Positions 52,894-62,338 of a stretch of 64,000 nucleotides of DNA are shown one piece after another. The stretch comes from Psychroflexus sediminis (GTDB lineage: Bacteria > Bacteroidota > Bacteroidia > Flavobacteriales > Flavobacteriaceae), in the NCBI RefSeq assembly GCF_900099815.1, contig NZ_FNCW01000008.1, positions 103,952 through 167,951 on the forward strand. Direction: 5' to 3'. The notes beneath the pieces were generated by a model. The model saw nothing but the letters and a program-made list of their open reading frames with translations. It did not search any database and was not told where the DNA came from. The position numbers and the translations under genes are program-made. Position 1 is the stretch's first letter. Every line of letters begins with the position of its first letter.

Positions 52894-53667
52894 ATGACCT
52901 ATCATCACCTGAGAAATGCAACTGCAGTTATTCAAACAAAAAATGATTTTATTCTGGTAGATCCCATGCTTGGCGAGGTGGGAACGATTGAGGCATTTAC
53001 CAAAGAGCGTTTTCCTCCTGTACGAAATCCGCTGGTAAAGCTTCCTGAAAATACCGAATTTTTATTGCAAAAAGTTACCCATGTGCTCCTAACTCATCAG
53101 CATGCAGACCATCTGGATGAGCCAGGTATTTCTTTTTTAATAGAAAACAACCTTCCGGTCACCTGTAGTGTTATGGATGCCAAAGATTTGAAAGAAAAGG
53201 GCCTGAACGTAGTCCTGGAACTGGAGTACAACAAGCCCCGGGCCTTTTTGGGTGGAACGATTGAGGGAATTCCTGCGCGTCACGGTTATGGCAAAGTAGC
53301 TGAGTTGATGGGGAATGTGACAGGATTTTATATCAAAATGCCGAATGAGCCGGGTTTATATTTAGCCTCAGATACTATTTTGACGGATGAGGTGGCCAGA
53401 GTGCTGGTGGATTATCAACCTGATATCTCTGTTATTCCCTGCGGTTCTGCTCAACTGGATGCCTATGAACCCATTCTGATGACAGTAGACGATATCCTCA
53501 GATTTACCAACCTGAATCTTGGAACAACGATTTGCAATCACCTGGAAGCCTTGAATCACTGTCCGACTAGGAGGGAAGACTTAAAATTAAGATTCAAGGA
53601 ACAAAAACTTAGTCAAAAGGTGTGGATTCCTGAAGATGGAGACTCCAAAACTATCAACTTACATTAA
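52894..53667 (+). CDS. MBL-fold metallo-hydrolase
   Basis: 257 residues from the ATG at 52894 (MTYHHLRNATAVIQTKNDFILVDPMLGEVG). The metal-binding motif is THQHADHLDE (HxHxDH, about 67-76), with later RHGYGKVAELMGN and LASDTILTDEV (third Asp) and a final NHLEALNHCPT. Single domain. The family covers lactamases, lactonases and phosphodiesterases; the substrate is unknown. The longer frame from a TTG at 52858 is rejected because that TTG is part of the promoter. Confidence 0.88.
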   Translation: MTYHHLRNATAVIQTKNDFILVDPMLGEVGTIEAFTKERFPPVRNPLVKLPENTEFLLQKVTHVLLTHQHADHLDEPGISFLIENNLPVTCSVMDAKDLKEKGLNVVLELEYNKPRAFLGGTIEGIPARHGYGKVAELMGNVTGFYIKMPNEPGLYLASDTILTDEVARVLVDYQPDISVIPCGSAQLDAYEPILMTVDDILRFTNLNLGTTICNHLEALNHCPTRREDLKLRFKEQKLSQKVWIPEDGDSKTINLH

Positions 53668-53679
53668 AACTATTATTTT

Positions 53680-55044
53680 ATGAAAACTTATTCAATCACT
53701 TTCATTGCCTTATTCATGTCATTATTCGGTTTTGGGCAAGCAGTGGTCGGGGACTGGTCTGGAAAATTGACCTACGCAGGAACTTCTGTAAATGTAAATT
53801 TCAAAGTTTATCAGACTGAAAAGGGATTAGCTTCGATGTTTAGTGTGCCTCTACAAGGCCTCAGCGATTTTAAATCTACCTCCACCACCTATAAGGACTC
53901 TTTGTTTTTTGTAGATTTAAAACCCTTGGGCATTCAATATAGAGGCCGGTTAGCGGGTAATGATACTATTCTGGGTAATTTCAATCAGAATGGTCTAAGT
54001 ATAGAACTAACACTCTCACGTACAGATTTAACCAAAAACCGACCTCAGGAACCTCGGCCACCCTTTAACTATTATGTAGAAGAAGTCGTTTTCAGAAATA
54101 AAAAAGATAGTATAAACCTTGCCGGGACGCTTACTTTGCCAAAAAAGGAAGGACAATATCCTTTAGTTATACTGATTAGCGGTAGTGGACCACAGGACAG
54201 GAATAGCTTTATACTGGGACATAAGCCATTTTTACTTTTAGCTCACGAACTGACTCAAAGTGGAATAGGTGTATTGAGATTCGATGAAAGGGGAATCGGT
54301 GAGTCTGAGGGTAAGTTTCAGGATGCAGAACTTGATGATTTTGTTAACGATGTAGCATCAGCCTTTGATTTTCTGAAGGCCAGACAAGATGTAGATTCTA
54401 AGAAAATAGGCCTTTTGGGGCATAGCATGGGAGGCATTATAGCACCTAGAGTGGCCATAAAAAAAGATATTTCTTTTTTAGTTCTATTGGCAGCTCCAGG
54501 CATAGATGGAGATAAAATGATGTTACAGCAGAGAGCAGATTTATTGAAATTGAGAGGGCTTAGTGATGCTCAAATAGAACAATCCAATGAAATCTTTGAG
54601 AAAACCTATGAATTTATAAGAAAAACAAATTCAGGAGGAGACCAGTTTAAAAATGAACTTTCTCAATTTTTGACAGATAATTACTCAGATATGATAATGG
54701 AAAAACAGCTCTCCATGATGGTTGAACAAATTTCGAGTAAAGAAATTTTAGGTCTTTTAAGAAATCGGCCCTCTACTTATCTGAGCATGGTGCAATGTCC
54801 TGTACTTGCTATTGGCGGAAGTAAAGACGTTCAAGTTTCTTCTGAAGAAAACCTTGCAGCCATTGAAGCAGAAATTAAAAAAGGAGGAAATGCTAAAGTT
54901 GAGATTAAAGAGTTTGAAAATCTCAACCATCTGTTTCAGGAGAGCGAAACCGGAGATTCTACAGAATACGAGCTGATTGAACAAACCATATCGCCAAAAG
55001 TTTTGAACTATATTAAAGAGTGGTTGAATAAAACCCTGGAATAG
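53680..55044 (+). CDS. Exported alpha/beta hydrolase (DUF3887/dienelactone-like)
   Basis: 454 residues. Signal peptide (MKTYSITFIALFMSLFGFGQ). N-terminal beta domain (about 22-140) of the kind often found in exported hydrolases, then an alpha/beta hydrolase with oxyanion ILISGSGPQDRN (about 164-175), nucleophile S249 in GHSMGG, acid D835-like residues in SKDVQVSSEEN (about 388) and a C-terminal NHLFQ histidine. Likely a secreted or periplasmic esterase or peptidase-like enzyme; substrate unknown. Confidence 0.9.
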   Translation: MKTYSITFIALFMSLFGFGQAVVGDWSGKLTYAGTSVNVNFKVYQTEKGLASMFSVPLQGLSDFKSTSTTYKDSLFFVDLKPLGIQYRGRLAGNDTILGNFNQNGLSIELTLSRTDLTKNRPQEPRPPFNYYVEEVVFRNKKDSINLAGTLTLPKKEGQYPLVILISGSGPQDRNSFILGHKPFLLLAHELTQSGIGVLRFDERGIGESEGKFQDAELDDFVNDVASAFDFLKARQDVDSKKIGLLGHSMGGIIAPRVAIKKDISFLVLLAAPGIDGDKMMLQQRADLLKLRGLSDAQIEQSNEIFEKTYEFIRKTNSGGDQFKNELSQFLTDNYSDMIMEKQLSMMVEQISSKEILGLLRNRPSTYLSMVQCPVLAIGGSKDVQVSSEENLAAIEAEIKKGGNAKVEIKEFENLNHLFQESETGDSTEYELIEQTISPKVLNYIKEWLNKTLE

Positions 55045-55145
55045 ATGAGGAATGCTATTTAAAAATTTAAAATGCACTTCAGAAATTCAAAATATAAATT
55101 TCGACTAAAAATGTATCTTTATAGAAACAACCAAATACAAGCACT

Positions 55146-55895
55146 ATGAAAAGCTTATGTTTCATTATTGGTATACTATGTTCTGTAAACCTGATGTCAG
55201 CTCAATCTATTGAAGGTTCATGGCGCTTAATAAGTCTTAATGATGAAGCTGTTACTGACAGGGAAGTTATAAAAATTGTCACAGAAAATTATTTTGCCCT
55301 AGGATCTAAAACCTTAGCAGATAATTCTTTTCTAGGAGCTGCTGGAGGCGAGTATAAAATAAAAAATGGCAAGCTTATCGAAAAAAGAGATTTTGATACT
55401 TACGATGCTTCTAAAATTAACGAAGAAAGAGCATATAAACTTTCCTGGATTGATGAGGCTAAGCTCAAAATTTCTGATGACAATCACATCAAAGTATGGC
55501 AGCGATTATCTAAGGAAGAGGATAAACTATCTGGAAACTGGGTGATTACTGGAAGAAAACGAGGCGATAAGATGAATGAAATGACTCCTGGAGATCGTAG
55601 AACGATTAAAATCTTAAACGCTAATCGCTTTCAGTGGGTAGCTTTTAATTCAGCCACCAAAACTTTTATGGCTTCAGGAGGTGGAAAATATTCCGCTAAA
55701 GAGGGAAACTACGTAGAGCACATCACTTTTTTTTCTAGAGATGAAAACAGGGTAGGAGCCGATCTGAATTTCGCATTTGAAATCATCGATGGGAAGTGGC
55801 ATCATAAAGGGCAAAGTTCCAAAGGGCAGCCTATTTATGAAATCTGGTCTCCCTATGCTGAGGCTTATCCTACAGCTTTTATGAGACAGAATTAA
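55146..55895 (+). CDS. Exported protein of two tandem lipocalin-like domains
   Basis: 249 residues. Signal peptide (MKSLCFIIGILCSVNLMSA). The mature part is two copies of one fold: first IEGSWRLISLNDEAVTDREVIKIVTENYFALGSKTLADNSFLGAAGGEYKI (about 22-70), second LSGNWVITGRKRGDKMNEMTPGDRRTIKILNANRFQWVAFNSATKTFMASGGGKYSA (about 128-185), both with the G-x-W start and a GGGxY turn. This resembles DUF4488/lipocalin-like proteins. The halves have diverged at the C-terminal strands. Ligand unknown. Confidence 0.83.
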   Translation: MKSLCFIIGILCSVNLMSAQSIEGSWRLISLNDEAVTDREVIKIVTENYFALGSKTLADNSFLGAAGGEYKIKNGKLIEKRDFDTYDASKINEERAYKLSWIDEAKLKISDDNHIKVWQRLSKEEDKLSGNWVITGRKRGDKMNEMTPGDRRTIKILNANRFQWVAFNSATKTFMASGGGKYSAKEGNYVEHITFFSRDENRVGADLNFAFEIIDGKWHHKGQSSKGQPIYEIWSPYAEAYPTAFMRQN

Positions 55896-55963
55896 AGAGA
55901 GCTAAAACGGATTTAAATTGTCTTGTGATTCATTTTGATATCATAATTCTTTGTTGCCGTTTG

Positions 55964-55993
55964 TTGCTGTCTTTTCGTTTTTATTTACATTTG
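55964..55993 (+). promoter_or_regulatory. Promoter of the PAS gene
   Basis: TTG (55964-55966), 19 bases, then TAcaTTTG (55986-55993), about 42 bases before the ATG at 56036. A second TTG overlaps at 55961. Confidence 0.6.
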
Positions 55994-56035
55994 TTTAATA
56001 ATGAGTGAGCTTTTACTTCACTTAAATACATATAA

Positions 56036-57067
56036 ATGCAAAATGATATTCTTATCAACCATATACCTCAATCTCTCAAAAATTCTAAACTTTATGATGT
56101 TGTTGTAACAGATTTAGACGGTCATTATATTTTTGTGAATGCTGCATTCCAAAATCGGTTTTCATTTATTACCAATGATTTTATTGGTAAACACTCCACT
56201 ATAACTATGCATCCGGAGGAATACTTAAAAACGAAAGAAACAGTCATTAAGTGTCTTTCCCATCCGCAGCATTGTTTTCCTGTCGAACTCAGAAAACCTT
56301 TACCAAATGGGAAAGGCTATAACTGGACACAGTGGGAGTTTTCAGCTATGCTGGATGAAAATCAACAAGCTGTTGGTATTCTATGCGTTGGCTTTGACAT
56401 TACCGGGCCTGGGCATAATAATCTGAAACTTAAAGAGTTTCAGACAAAGCTGACCAAGACCATAGAGTCTATTCCTCACCCCCTGCTTATTTTGGATGCT
56501 GAACAAACCATCAATTTTGTCAACACCGAATTTGAGCTTGTCTTTGGATTTTCAATTTGTGATATAGTCGGTAAAAAATTGGATCTCCTGTTCCCCAAAC
56601 ATCTTGAAGAAAAATATAAAAGACTAATTGATAATTACGTCACCGAAAATCCTAAAAAAATAAGGGTGAATCACTTTCGTACTTTTAAAAACAATGCCAA
56701 TGAAGACCTAACGGTAGGTGTTAGTTTAAACAGTTTTCTGGACGATGACAATCTGAACATTATAATGATCATTGAAGATTTGACAATGGCTAAGCAAAAC
56801 CAAGATATAATAATCAATCAAAACAATGCCTTTAGACAAATCGCCTGGAAACATTCTCATGAGTTGAGAAAACCTGTGGCTAATATTTTAGGACTATCCA
56901 ACTTACTAGATCTTAAAAATTTAAAAAGCGATGCGAATTATAAAACCATTTCTTTTCTAAAGGAAGCGGCCAGTGAACTTGATTTTATCACTCAAAGCAT
57001 AGTGAAAGAGGCCAATGAAAATGAGTACGAGATCAAATTCAAAAAACATAAACGCAATTTGTTCTAA
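56036..57067 (+). CDS. PAS-domain protein with kinase-like H-box helix, no ATPase domain
   Basis: 343 residues. Two PAS domains: about 12-125 (VVVTDLDGHYIFVNAAFQNRFSF, HCFPVELRKPLPNGKGYNWTQWEF) and about 130-245 (PHPLLILDAEQTINFVNTEFELVFGFSICDIVGKKLDLLFP). A helix near 265-330 contains WKHSHELRKPVANILGLSNLLDL, resembling the HisKA dimerisation/phosphoacceptor box, but the HATPase catalytic domain is missing and the frame stops at 57067. No signal peptide or membrane helix. It could be a sensor, a phosphotransfer partner, or a degenerate kinase. Confidence 0.8.
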   Translation: MQNDILINHIPQSLKNSKLYDVVVTDLDGHYIFVNAAFQNRFSFITNDFIGKHSTITMHPEEYLKTKETVIKCLSHPQHCFPVELRKPLPNGKGYNWTQWEFSAMLDENQQAVGILCVGFDITGPGHNNLKLKEFQTKLTKTIESIPHPLLILDAEQTINFVNTEFELVFGFSICDIVGKKLDLLFPKHLEEKYKRLIDNYVTENPKKIRVNHFRTFKNNANEDLTVGVSLNSFLDDDNLNIIMIIEDLTMAKQNQDIIINQNNAFRQIAWKHSHELRKPVANILGLSNLLDLKNLKSDANYKTISFLKEAASELDFITQSIVKEANENEYEIKFKKHKRNLF

Positions 57068-57205
57068 AAATAGGTGTCGCATAATAATTTACGCAGATAT
57101 TTCCCGAACGGGGATTAACTAAGTTATTACCAGTTTCATCACATAGAAAGGATGCTTATTTTAATCAACCGACAAAATCACGGGGTATTTTAATAGACCT
57201 CTTTT

Positions 57206-57634
57206 TTAGTTCATGTATTCAATGCTAATTGTGGAATTTTTTTTCAAACTGAATTTACATTTTGAAAACTTGGGTCTTCCAAACCATGTCTGTTTTGACG
57301 CACCAACAGGTTCTTTAGGTATGCCGATAAAATTGGTATCAAGTTTGGCATTTCCGTTTAAGTCTTGAAAAACTGAAATGGCATATTCACCTTCCTTTAA
57401 ATTTTTAAAAGTGATTTCAGCAGTAGAATCAAACTTTTCAATTTGGGCTGTTCTCAACGCTTTTTCATTATTGCTTGGAAAGCTTTCTGCATTGTCATGA
57501 AGAGAAAGGTAAATAGTGCCAGTATTTTCTTCTATATCCTCTACAATCACGTTTAGACTAATATCCTGAGCAAGTCCGGTATAATGCATACTTATTACTA
57601 AAAGATTAGCAAGAAGCAGTTTTATTGAATTCAT
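57206..57634 (-). CDS. DUF2141-domain exported protein
   Basis: 142 residues from the ATG at 57634 (MNSIKLLLANLLVISMHYTGLAQ, signal peptide); a start at 57649 is also possible. The longer frame from 57739 is rejected. DUF2141 domain: LNVIVEDIEENTGTIYLSLHDNAESFPSNNEKALRTAQ, ITFKNLKEGEYAISVFQDLNGNAKLDTNFIGIPKEPVGAS (with the GEYAISVFQDLNGNAKLD signature). Periplasmic or surface beta-sandwich of unknown function. Confidence 0.85.
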   Translation of the reverse strand: MNSIKLLLANLLVISMHYTGLAQDISLNVIVEDIEENTGTIYLSLHDNAESFPSNNEKALRTAQIEKFDSTAEITFKNLKEGEYAISVFQDLNGNAKLDTNFIGIPKEPVGASKQTWFGRPKFSKCKFSLKKNSTISIEYMN

Positions 57635-57763
57635 TCTAAAATGTGTCATAGCTCTTATCTTATTTTCACTATAAAAATATGAAACCCCTGGATTTAAAGC
57701 TACTACATATGGCTTAAAAATATCATAATGAATTTCCAATTAATTTTATGCGTCTGTCTCAGC

Positions 57764-57798
57764 AAAACAAAAAAGCCCTTCCTAACATAGGAAAGGCC
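57764..57798 (-). terminator. Rho-independent terminator of the secreted TPR gene
   Basis: On the minus strand GGCCTTTCCTA (57798-57788), loop TGT, TAGGAAGGGCT (57784-57774), then a T-rich tract. The stem has 11 pairs, two of them G-U. It follows the TPR gene stop at 57835 by about 37 bases. Confidence 0.85.
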
Positions 57799-57834
57799 CT
57801 GTGAGATTATTTCCAAAGATTTGTTCCTTAAGAA

Positions 57835-58749
57835 TTAGAATTTATGCGCTTCTATATTGCTTCTCATCCTGTCAATGTCCTCTTTCATTTTAGAAAGAAT
57901 GTCTAAATACTCAGGATTCTCCTTTAATTCGGATGAGAAAGGAGAAACATTCTTTATCCAGTAATACTGTCTTCCTCCTGCATTAAGATGTTGCTGAAGG
58001 CTGGCGATGGCTTTTTCATCTTCTCCTATAAAAGCATAATAATCAGCTATATATATAAATATCTCCGCCCCCTGTTCATTATTTATCGATTGCAAAGCGC
58101 CGCTGCTTTGCAGCATTTCCATTCCCTGTCTCAATTCTGAAAGATACCTTTGGCTTTTTTCTGCCTCGCCCAGTTTGTCATGCACGTAAGCAGCATACAT
58201 TAAAAATAGATATCGCCAGGTTCCGGCATTTTCTACTACCTTTAAAAGTTTTTCAATATTTACCGATGCTTTCTCGTATTCCCCTGCTTTTGTTTGAAAA
58301 AAGAAAGCACAAGTTGGTGCCCCCGGGAATATCTTAGCAGGGTCGCTAATTTCAATCATTTGCTCTACTGCTCTTAAAGCCTCATCATTCCTGTTTTGCA
58401 TGGTATAAATAAGCCCTAAGCGACATTTTTCACTTCCAATCATCATTGCATCGTCTGGATATTGACCATATAACTCACCTGCTCTTTCTTCAGCGGTTTC
58501 GAACATTCCTAAATAGGCGTATGCTTTTACAAGATTTTCATAAAGCATATATTGGTCTGGCTTCTCGTCCAGGATATTTTCGTATAATATAATAGCTTTA
58601 TCATATTCACCTTCAGCCCATACGGTGTTCGCCTGTTTGATAAATTTATCCTCCACCTCTGCATTCTGAACAGATTGAGCCTTAGCTTGAAAGAATTGGA
58701 GGCTGACAAGTAGAATCAAAAGATAAATTTTTGTAAGATAGATTTTCAT
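57835..58749 (-). CDS. Exported TPR-repeat protein
   Basis: 304 residues. Signal peptide (about 1-24). At least three TPR units: ANTVWAEGEYDKAIILYENILDEKP, YMLYENLVKAYAYLGMFETAEERAGEL, YTMQNRNDEALRAVEQMIEI, and a later YIADYYAFIGEDEKAIASLQQHL. The last part, WIKNVSPFSSELKENPEYLDILSKM, is shared with tetratricopeptide regions found at the C-terminus of some regulators. Likely a periplasmic scaffold; partner unknown. It ends at a strong terminator, and its promoter region lies opposite the sensor kinase. Confidence 0.85.
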   Translation of the reverse strand: MKIYLTKIYLLILLVSLQFFQAKAQSVQNAEVEDKFIKQANTVWAEGEYDKAIILYENILDEKPDQYMLYENLVKAYAYLGMFETAEERAGELYGQYPDDAMMIGSEKCRLGLIYTMQNRNDEALRAVEQMIEISDPAKIFPGAPTCAFFFQTKAGEYEKASVNIEKLLKVVENAGTWRYLFLMYAAYVHDKLGEAEKSQRYLSELRQGMEMLQSSGALQSINNEQGAEIFIYIADYYAFIGEDEKAIASLQQHLNAGGRQYYWIKNVSPFSSELKENPEYLDILSKMKEDIDRMRSNIEAHKF

Positions 58750-59190
58750 AATTCAGATGGTTTAGGTTGTACGTAGTACATTTATAGAAATAATACATTA
58801 AATGTATGTTAAAAATAATTAATCATTATAAATTTAAGATAAATTATGCAAATATTACAATACTTGTTATTTCCCCGTGAACAGGATTCAGAATGTGGTT
58901 TATGCTTAGAGACTTAAAGATGAAGAAATAAAAGGGGTAATAAAATTATTCTACGATGGATAGTTCAGCCCAGGATCAATAAGGGTGAGCGGCATCTGGC
59001 ATTCTTTTAGGAAAATCTATTCAGATTTGAGGAATTAACAATATAATTGTATTTTTTGCTATTTTAAGATTAGTAATTAATAAAATATATACGGAATCAT
59101 TTTTATTTTAATAATTGTTTGATCATTTTTTAATTTTATTTATTCATATTTACATTGCACGGTTTCCTTATACGCTGTTGTTTCTTAAGT
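58750..59190. other. Divergent promoter region between TPR gene and sensor kinase, no gene
   Basis: 441 AT-rich bases separate two divergent genes. I see no coding frame of note. It holds a perfect palindrome ATACATT-A-AATGTAT (58793-58807), a smaller one ACAAT-ATA-ATTGT (about 59039-59051), and a TACATTG near 59151 that may be a weak -7 box of the kinase gene. Confidence 0.55.
58793..58807. promoter_or_regulatory. 15-base palindrome upstream of the TPR gene
   Basis: ATACATT-A-AATGTAT, perfect 7-base arms, 43 bases before the TPR gene start. Possible operator; AT-rich, so chance is not excluded. Confidence 0.4.
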
Positions 59191-62100
59191 ATGGAACAAA
59201 AAAATCTTATTTTACTTTATCTTTTTTTGTGTAGTGGCCTCATTGCATTTCCTCAAGATCCGGAAATTGTTTTTAAAAATATAACCATCGATGATGGGCT
59301 TTCACAAAACAGCGTTATCGATATTGCTCAGGATAACCTGGGTTTTATGTGGTTTGCTACACAGGAAGGTTTGAATAGATATGATGGGAATGAATTTAAA
59401 ATTTTTCCAAAATCTTTTGATGATATTACCGATCCCGATAATTCAAAATTAGGTAAACTTCTCATTTACAGAGAGACTCTTTGGATTATTTCAAAGGGGG
59501 GGAATTTGGAAATAATGGATTTGGCTACTGAAAAATTTAAGTCTGTTAATTATTTTGGATCATCAGGAATAAAAATTCCGCCCTTGAGTTTTATATTTAT
59601 TCAGAAAAAGGGAAGAATTTGGATGGGCACTGAAAGTAATGGCATTTATATCGTCAATGAAAATTTTGAAGTCATCCAGCATTTTTTCGCAAATGGACCT
59701 GCTGGTGATAAAATAGTCTCAGGTAAAATAAATAAAATTTTTAAAGATAATTCTGGTAGATTCTGGATTTTAACAAAAAATGGTATTAATGTATACTTTG
59801 ATGAAGAATTAAAAAGTTACCTGGAAGGGGTTAACTCCAACGCCATAATCGAAGATTCTGACGGAGACATTTGGCTAGGATCACTGGGAAAAGGTTTATT
59901 TCGCAAACCAAAGGATTCTGAAAATTTTCATAAGGTTTTAAAGATGGGAGATGGATTGGAAATACCTGGAGACTTAACCGTAGAGTCACTTTTCCTCGAT
60001 TCAAAAATGCGTCTTTGGGTAGGAACATATGGGAATGGTCTTTATTTATTGGAGAAGTATTCAAAGCGGGTCACTCAGTTTATGCCAAACAGAAGAAATC
60101 CTCATTCCATTGGTTTTCAGGATATATTGTCTATTTATTCAGATAGTAAAGGAGGTATTTGGATTGGAACTGATGGAGGTGGTTTAAGTTTTTATGATGA
60201 ATCATTTAAAAGTTTTAAGATTTTAACCACCCATAATGTTCCTGAAGATATTGCAATTGAACAAATCAGAGCCATTACAACAGATGATGATGGTTTCATT
60301 TGGTACGGGACATCAGGAAATGGCTTTGCAAGATTTCAACCCTCGGGAAATACTTTTCAATCCTATCATTTAAAGCCCTACAAAGACGGGATTAATAATT
60401 ATGATAGAATCGTAGCCCTCCATTCCTTTGGTGCAAATGATTTATGGATAGGAACTCAAAGTAACGGCACCATTTTATTTGATCGAAAAACAGATAAAAT
60501 TATAAAGTGGTTTACAACTGAAGCAATTCAGGATAATCTTTTACTTCCAGACGATACCGTTTGGTGTTTTTTACAGGAAAACAAACATACGGTTTGGGCT
60601 GGCTCCAGATTTTCCGGACTTCTTTTGATACACAGGGAAAAAGGTATGATTGGACAATACTTTGAGAGCCGCAATGATAGGGAAAATGTGCGGGCTATTG
60701 CCAGGATAAATGATTCTCTTCTAGCAGTAGGTTACGAGAAAAAAGGCATTAAGTTGTTCAATACAAAAACGGCCCATTTTCAACCTCTAATTCAGGATTT
60801 TATTGCTAATAAGCTTAATGAAGTAGAGATCAAAAGTCTTTATTATTCCAATGACCTTCTTTGGGCAGGTACTTCGGGAAATGGTTTATTGGTAATCAAT
60901 TTAAAATCGGGGAATGTTCAATTATTTACGGACGATACTGAGCTTCCTAATAATATGATTTATGGAATACTTCCAGAAAGCTCCCAAAAAATTTGGGCCA
61001 GTACAAACAGAGGAATCTTTAGCCTGTCCTTTGAAAATGAAAAAGACAAAATAGAAATAAAAAAACTGGATCTTTTTACCCGTAAAAACGGATTGCAAAG
61101 CAATGAATTTAATACCGGCGCTTTCCATAAGAGCAAGGAAGGGATTTTGTTTTTTGGAGGTATTTCCGGAATGAATTATTTTAATCCTATAGATTTGCCT
61201 TCCAGAAAAAATGATATAAAGGTTATTATTCATGAGGCAACTGTAGATAATATATCCCTTAAAAATGAAAAGTCTATTACGTATACAGATCGACTAGAAC
61301 TTGGATACAATCAAAATTCAGTTGCATTAAATTATACAGGCTTAAACTTTTTAGCTTCTGAAAAATTAAAATACTCTTATAAACTTGAAGGGTATGATTT
61401 AGATTGGATTCATGCCGGGACGAGGAAATATACTGCATACACTAATCTAGCACCAGGGGATTATGTTTTTCGGGTAAAATTAACAGATGCACTTACCGAA
61501 GAAACTCCTGTGACAAGCCTTGGAATTTCAATAGCAACGCCTTACTGGCTGGAAACCTGGTTTAGATTACTTTTAATCAGTTTGTTCCTTTCCCTAATAT
61601 ACGCTATCTACAAAATCCGTTTGAACCAGATTCTTGAAGTTCAAAAGGTAAAAGATACGATTTCTTCTGACTTACATGATGATCTTGGGTCAAGACTAAC
61701 GACCATACATTTACTTTCAGCCGTTTCCCAACCACTATTTAAAAAAAACCGCGCCGTATTAAAAGTTTTAGATAAAATTGATAGTGAGATTTATGCTTCA
61801 ACGGAGGCACTTGATGAGATCGTATGGAATATTAATAACCAAAATGAGAGTCTCCTGGATGTGATCGCCAAAATTAGGCGCCATACAAGTGAAATTATGG
61901 AAAGTTCAAACATTGCTTATGTCATTAATACTCCTGAGGATTTGGGTAAATACAATATGGGGATGCAAAAAAGACGTGAGTTGCTTCTTATTTGCAAGGA
62001 ACTTGTGAATAATATTAGAAAGCATTCGAAAGCTCAACAAGTCGAATTAAAAGTTTTTAGAGAAAATAAAATGCTTTCAATTGTTGTAAAAGATGATGGA

Positions 62101-62283
62101 ATAGGTTTTAATCTGGAACAAAAAACATCCCGAAACGGCCTTTCGAATTTAAAGAATCGTGTTAGGAAATGGAACGGTTATATAGAAATTTGTTCAAAAC
62201 TGAATGAAGGAACCCTAATAGAAATTAAGATTCCTTTTGATAAGAAAAAATGGTATAAGGTGGATAGGTTTTTAAAAATATAA
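59191..62283 (+). CDS. Two-component-propeller sensor histidine kinase
   Basis: 1030 residues from the ATG at 59191 (MEQKNLILLYLFLCSGLIAFPQD, signal peptide). The longer frame begins at a TTG at 59155 within a promoter-like element and is rejected. Extracytoplasmic part: many propeller repeats of the LWIGTxGNGLYLL type, then a Y_Y_Y domain (YSYKLEGYDLDWIHAGTRKYTAYTNLAPGDYVFRVKLTDA). One membrane helix (LLLISLFLSLIYAIYKI). Cytoplasmic HisKA_3: DLHDDLGSRLT with phosphoacceptor H829, then HATPase (ELVNNIRKHSK, DDGIGFNL, GLSNLKNR). No fused response regulator; it pairs with the next gene. Confidence 0.94.
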   Translation: MEQKNLILLYLFLCSGLIAFPQDPEIVFKNITIDDGLSQNSVIDIAQDNLGFMWFATQEGLNRYDGNEFKIFPKSFDDITDPDNSKLGKLLIYRETLWIISKGGNLEIMDLATEKFKSVNYFGSSGIKIPPLSFIFIQKKGRIWMGTESNGIYIVNENFEVIQHFFANGPAGDKIVSGKINKIFKDNSGRFWILTKNGINVYFDEELKSYLEGVNSNAIIEDSDGDIWLGSLGKGLFRKPKDSENFHKVLKMGDGLEIPGDLTVESLFLDSKMRLWVGTYGNGLYLLEKYSKRVTQFMPNRRNPHSIGFQDILSIYSDSKGGIWIGTDGGGLSFYDESFKSFKILTTHNVPEDIAIEQIRAITTDDDGFIWYGTSGNGFARFQPSGNTFQSYHLKPYKDGINNYDRIVALHSFGANDLWIGTQSNGTILFDRKTDKIIKWFTTEAIQDNLLLPDDTVWCFLQENKHTVWAGSRFSGLLLIHREKGMIGQYFESRNDRENVRAIARINDSLLAVGYEKKGIKLFNTKTAHFQPLIQDFIANKLNEVEIKSLYYSNDLLWAGTSGNGLLVINLKSGNVQLFTDDTELPNNMIYGILPESSQKIWASTNRGIFSLSFENEKDKIEIKKLDLFTRKNGLQSNEFNTGAFHKSKEGILFFGGISGMNYFNPIDLPSRKNDIKVIIHEATVDNISLKNEKSITYTDRLELGYNQNSVALNYTGLNFLASEKLKYSYKLEGYDLDWIHAGTRKYTAYTNLAPGDYVFRVKLTDALTEETPVTSLGISIATPYWLETWFRLLLISLFLSLIYAIYKIRLNQILEVQKVKDTISSDLHDDLGSRLTTIHLLSAVSQPLFKKNRAVLKVLDKIDSEIYASTEALDEIVWNINNQNESLLDVIAKIRRHTSEIMESSNIAYVINTPEDLGKYNMGMQKRRELLLICKELVNNIRKHSKAQQVELKVFRENKMLSIVVKDDGIGFNLEQKTSRNGLSNLKNRVRKWNGYIEICSKLNEGTLIEIKIPFDKKKWYKVDRFLKI

Positions 62284-62286
62284 TTT

Positions 62287-62304
62287 ATCCCCCTTATAGG
62301 GGAT
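62287..62304. promoter_or_regulatory. 18-bp inverted repeat before the response regulator (site 1)
   Basis: ATCCCC-N6-GGGGAT, perfect 6-base arms, between the kinase stop and the regulator start (35 bases upstream). No T tract, so not a terminator. A second copy with the same spacing is at 63179. Confidence 0.6.
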
Positions 62305-62338
62305 TGTGCAGAGCCAAATTTGTTTATAATTTTAAAAA

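Noticed and set aside
58860..59040. Possible decayed gene in the spacer before the sensor kinase
   Set aside because: Only short frames with no recognisable motif; composition does not support coding.
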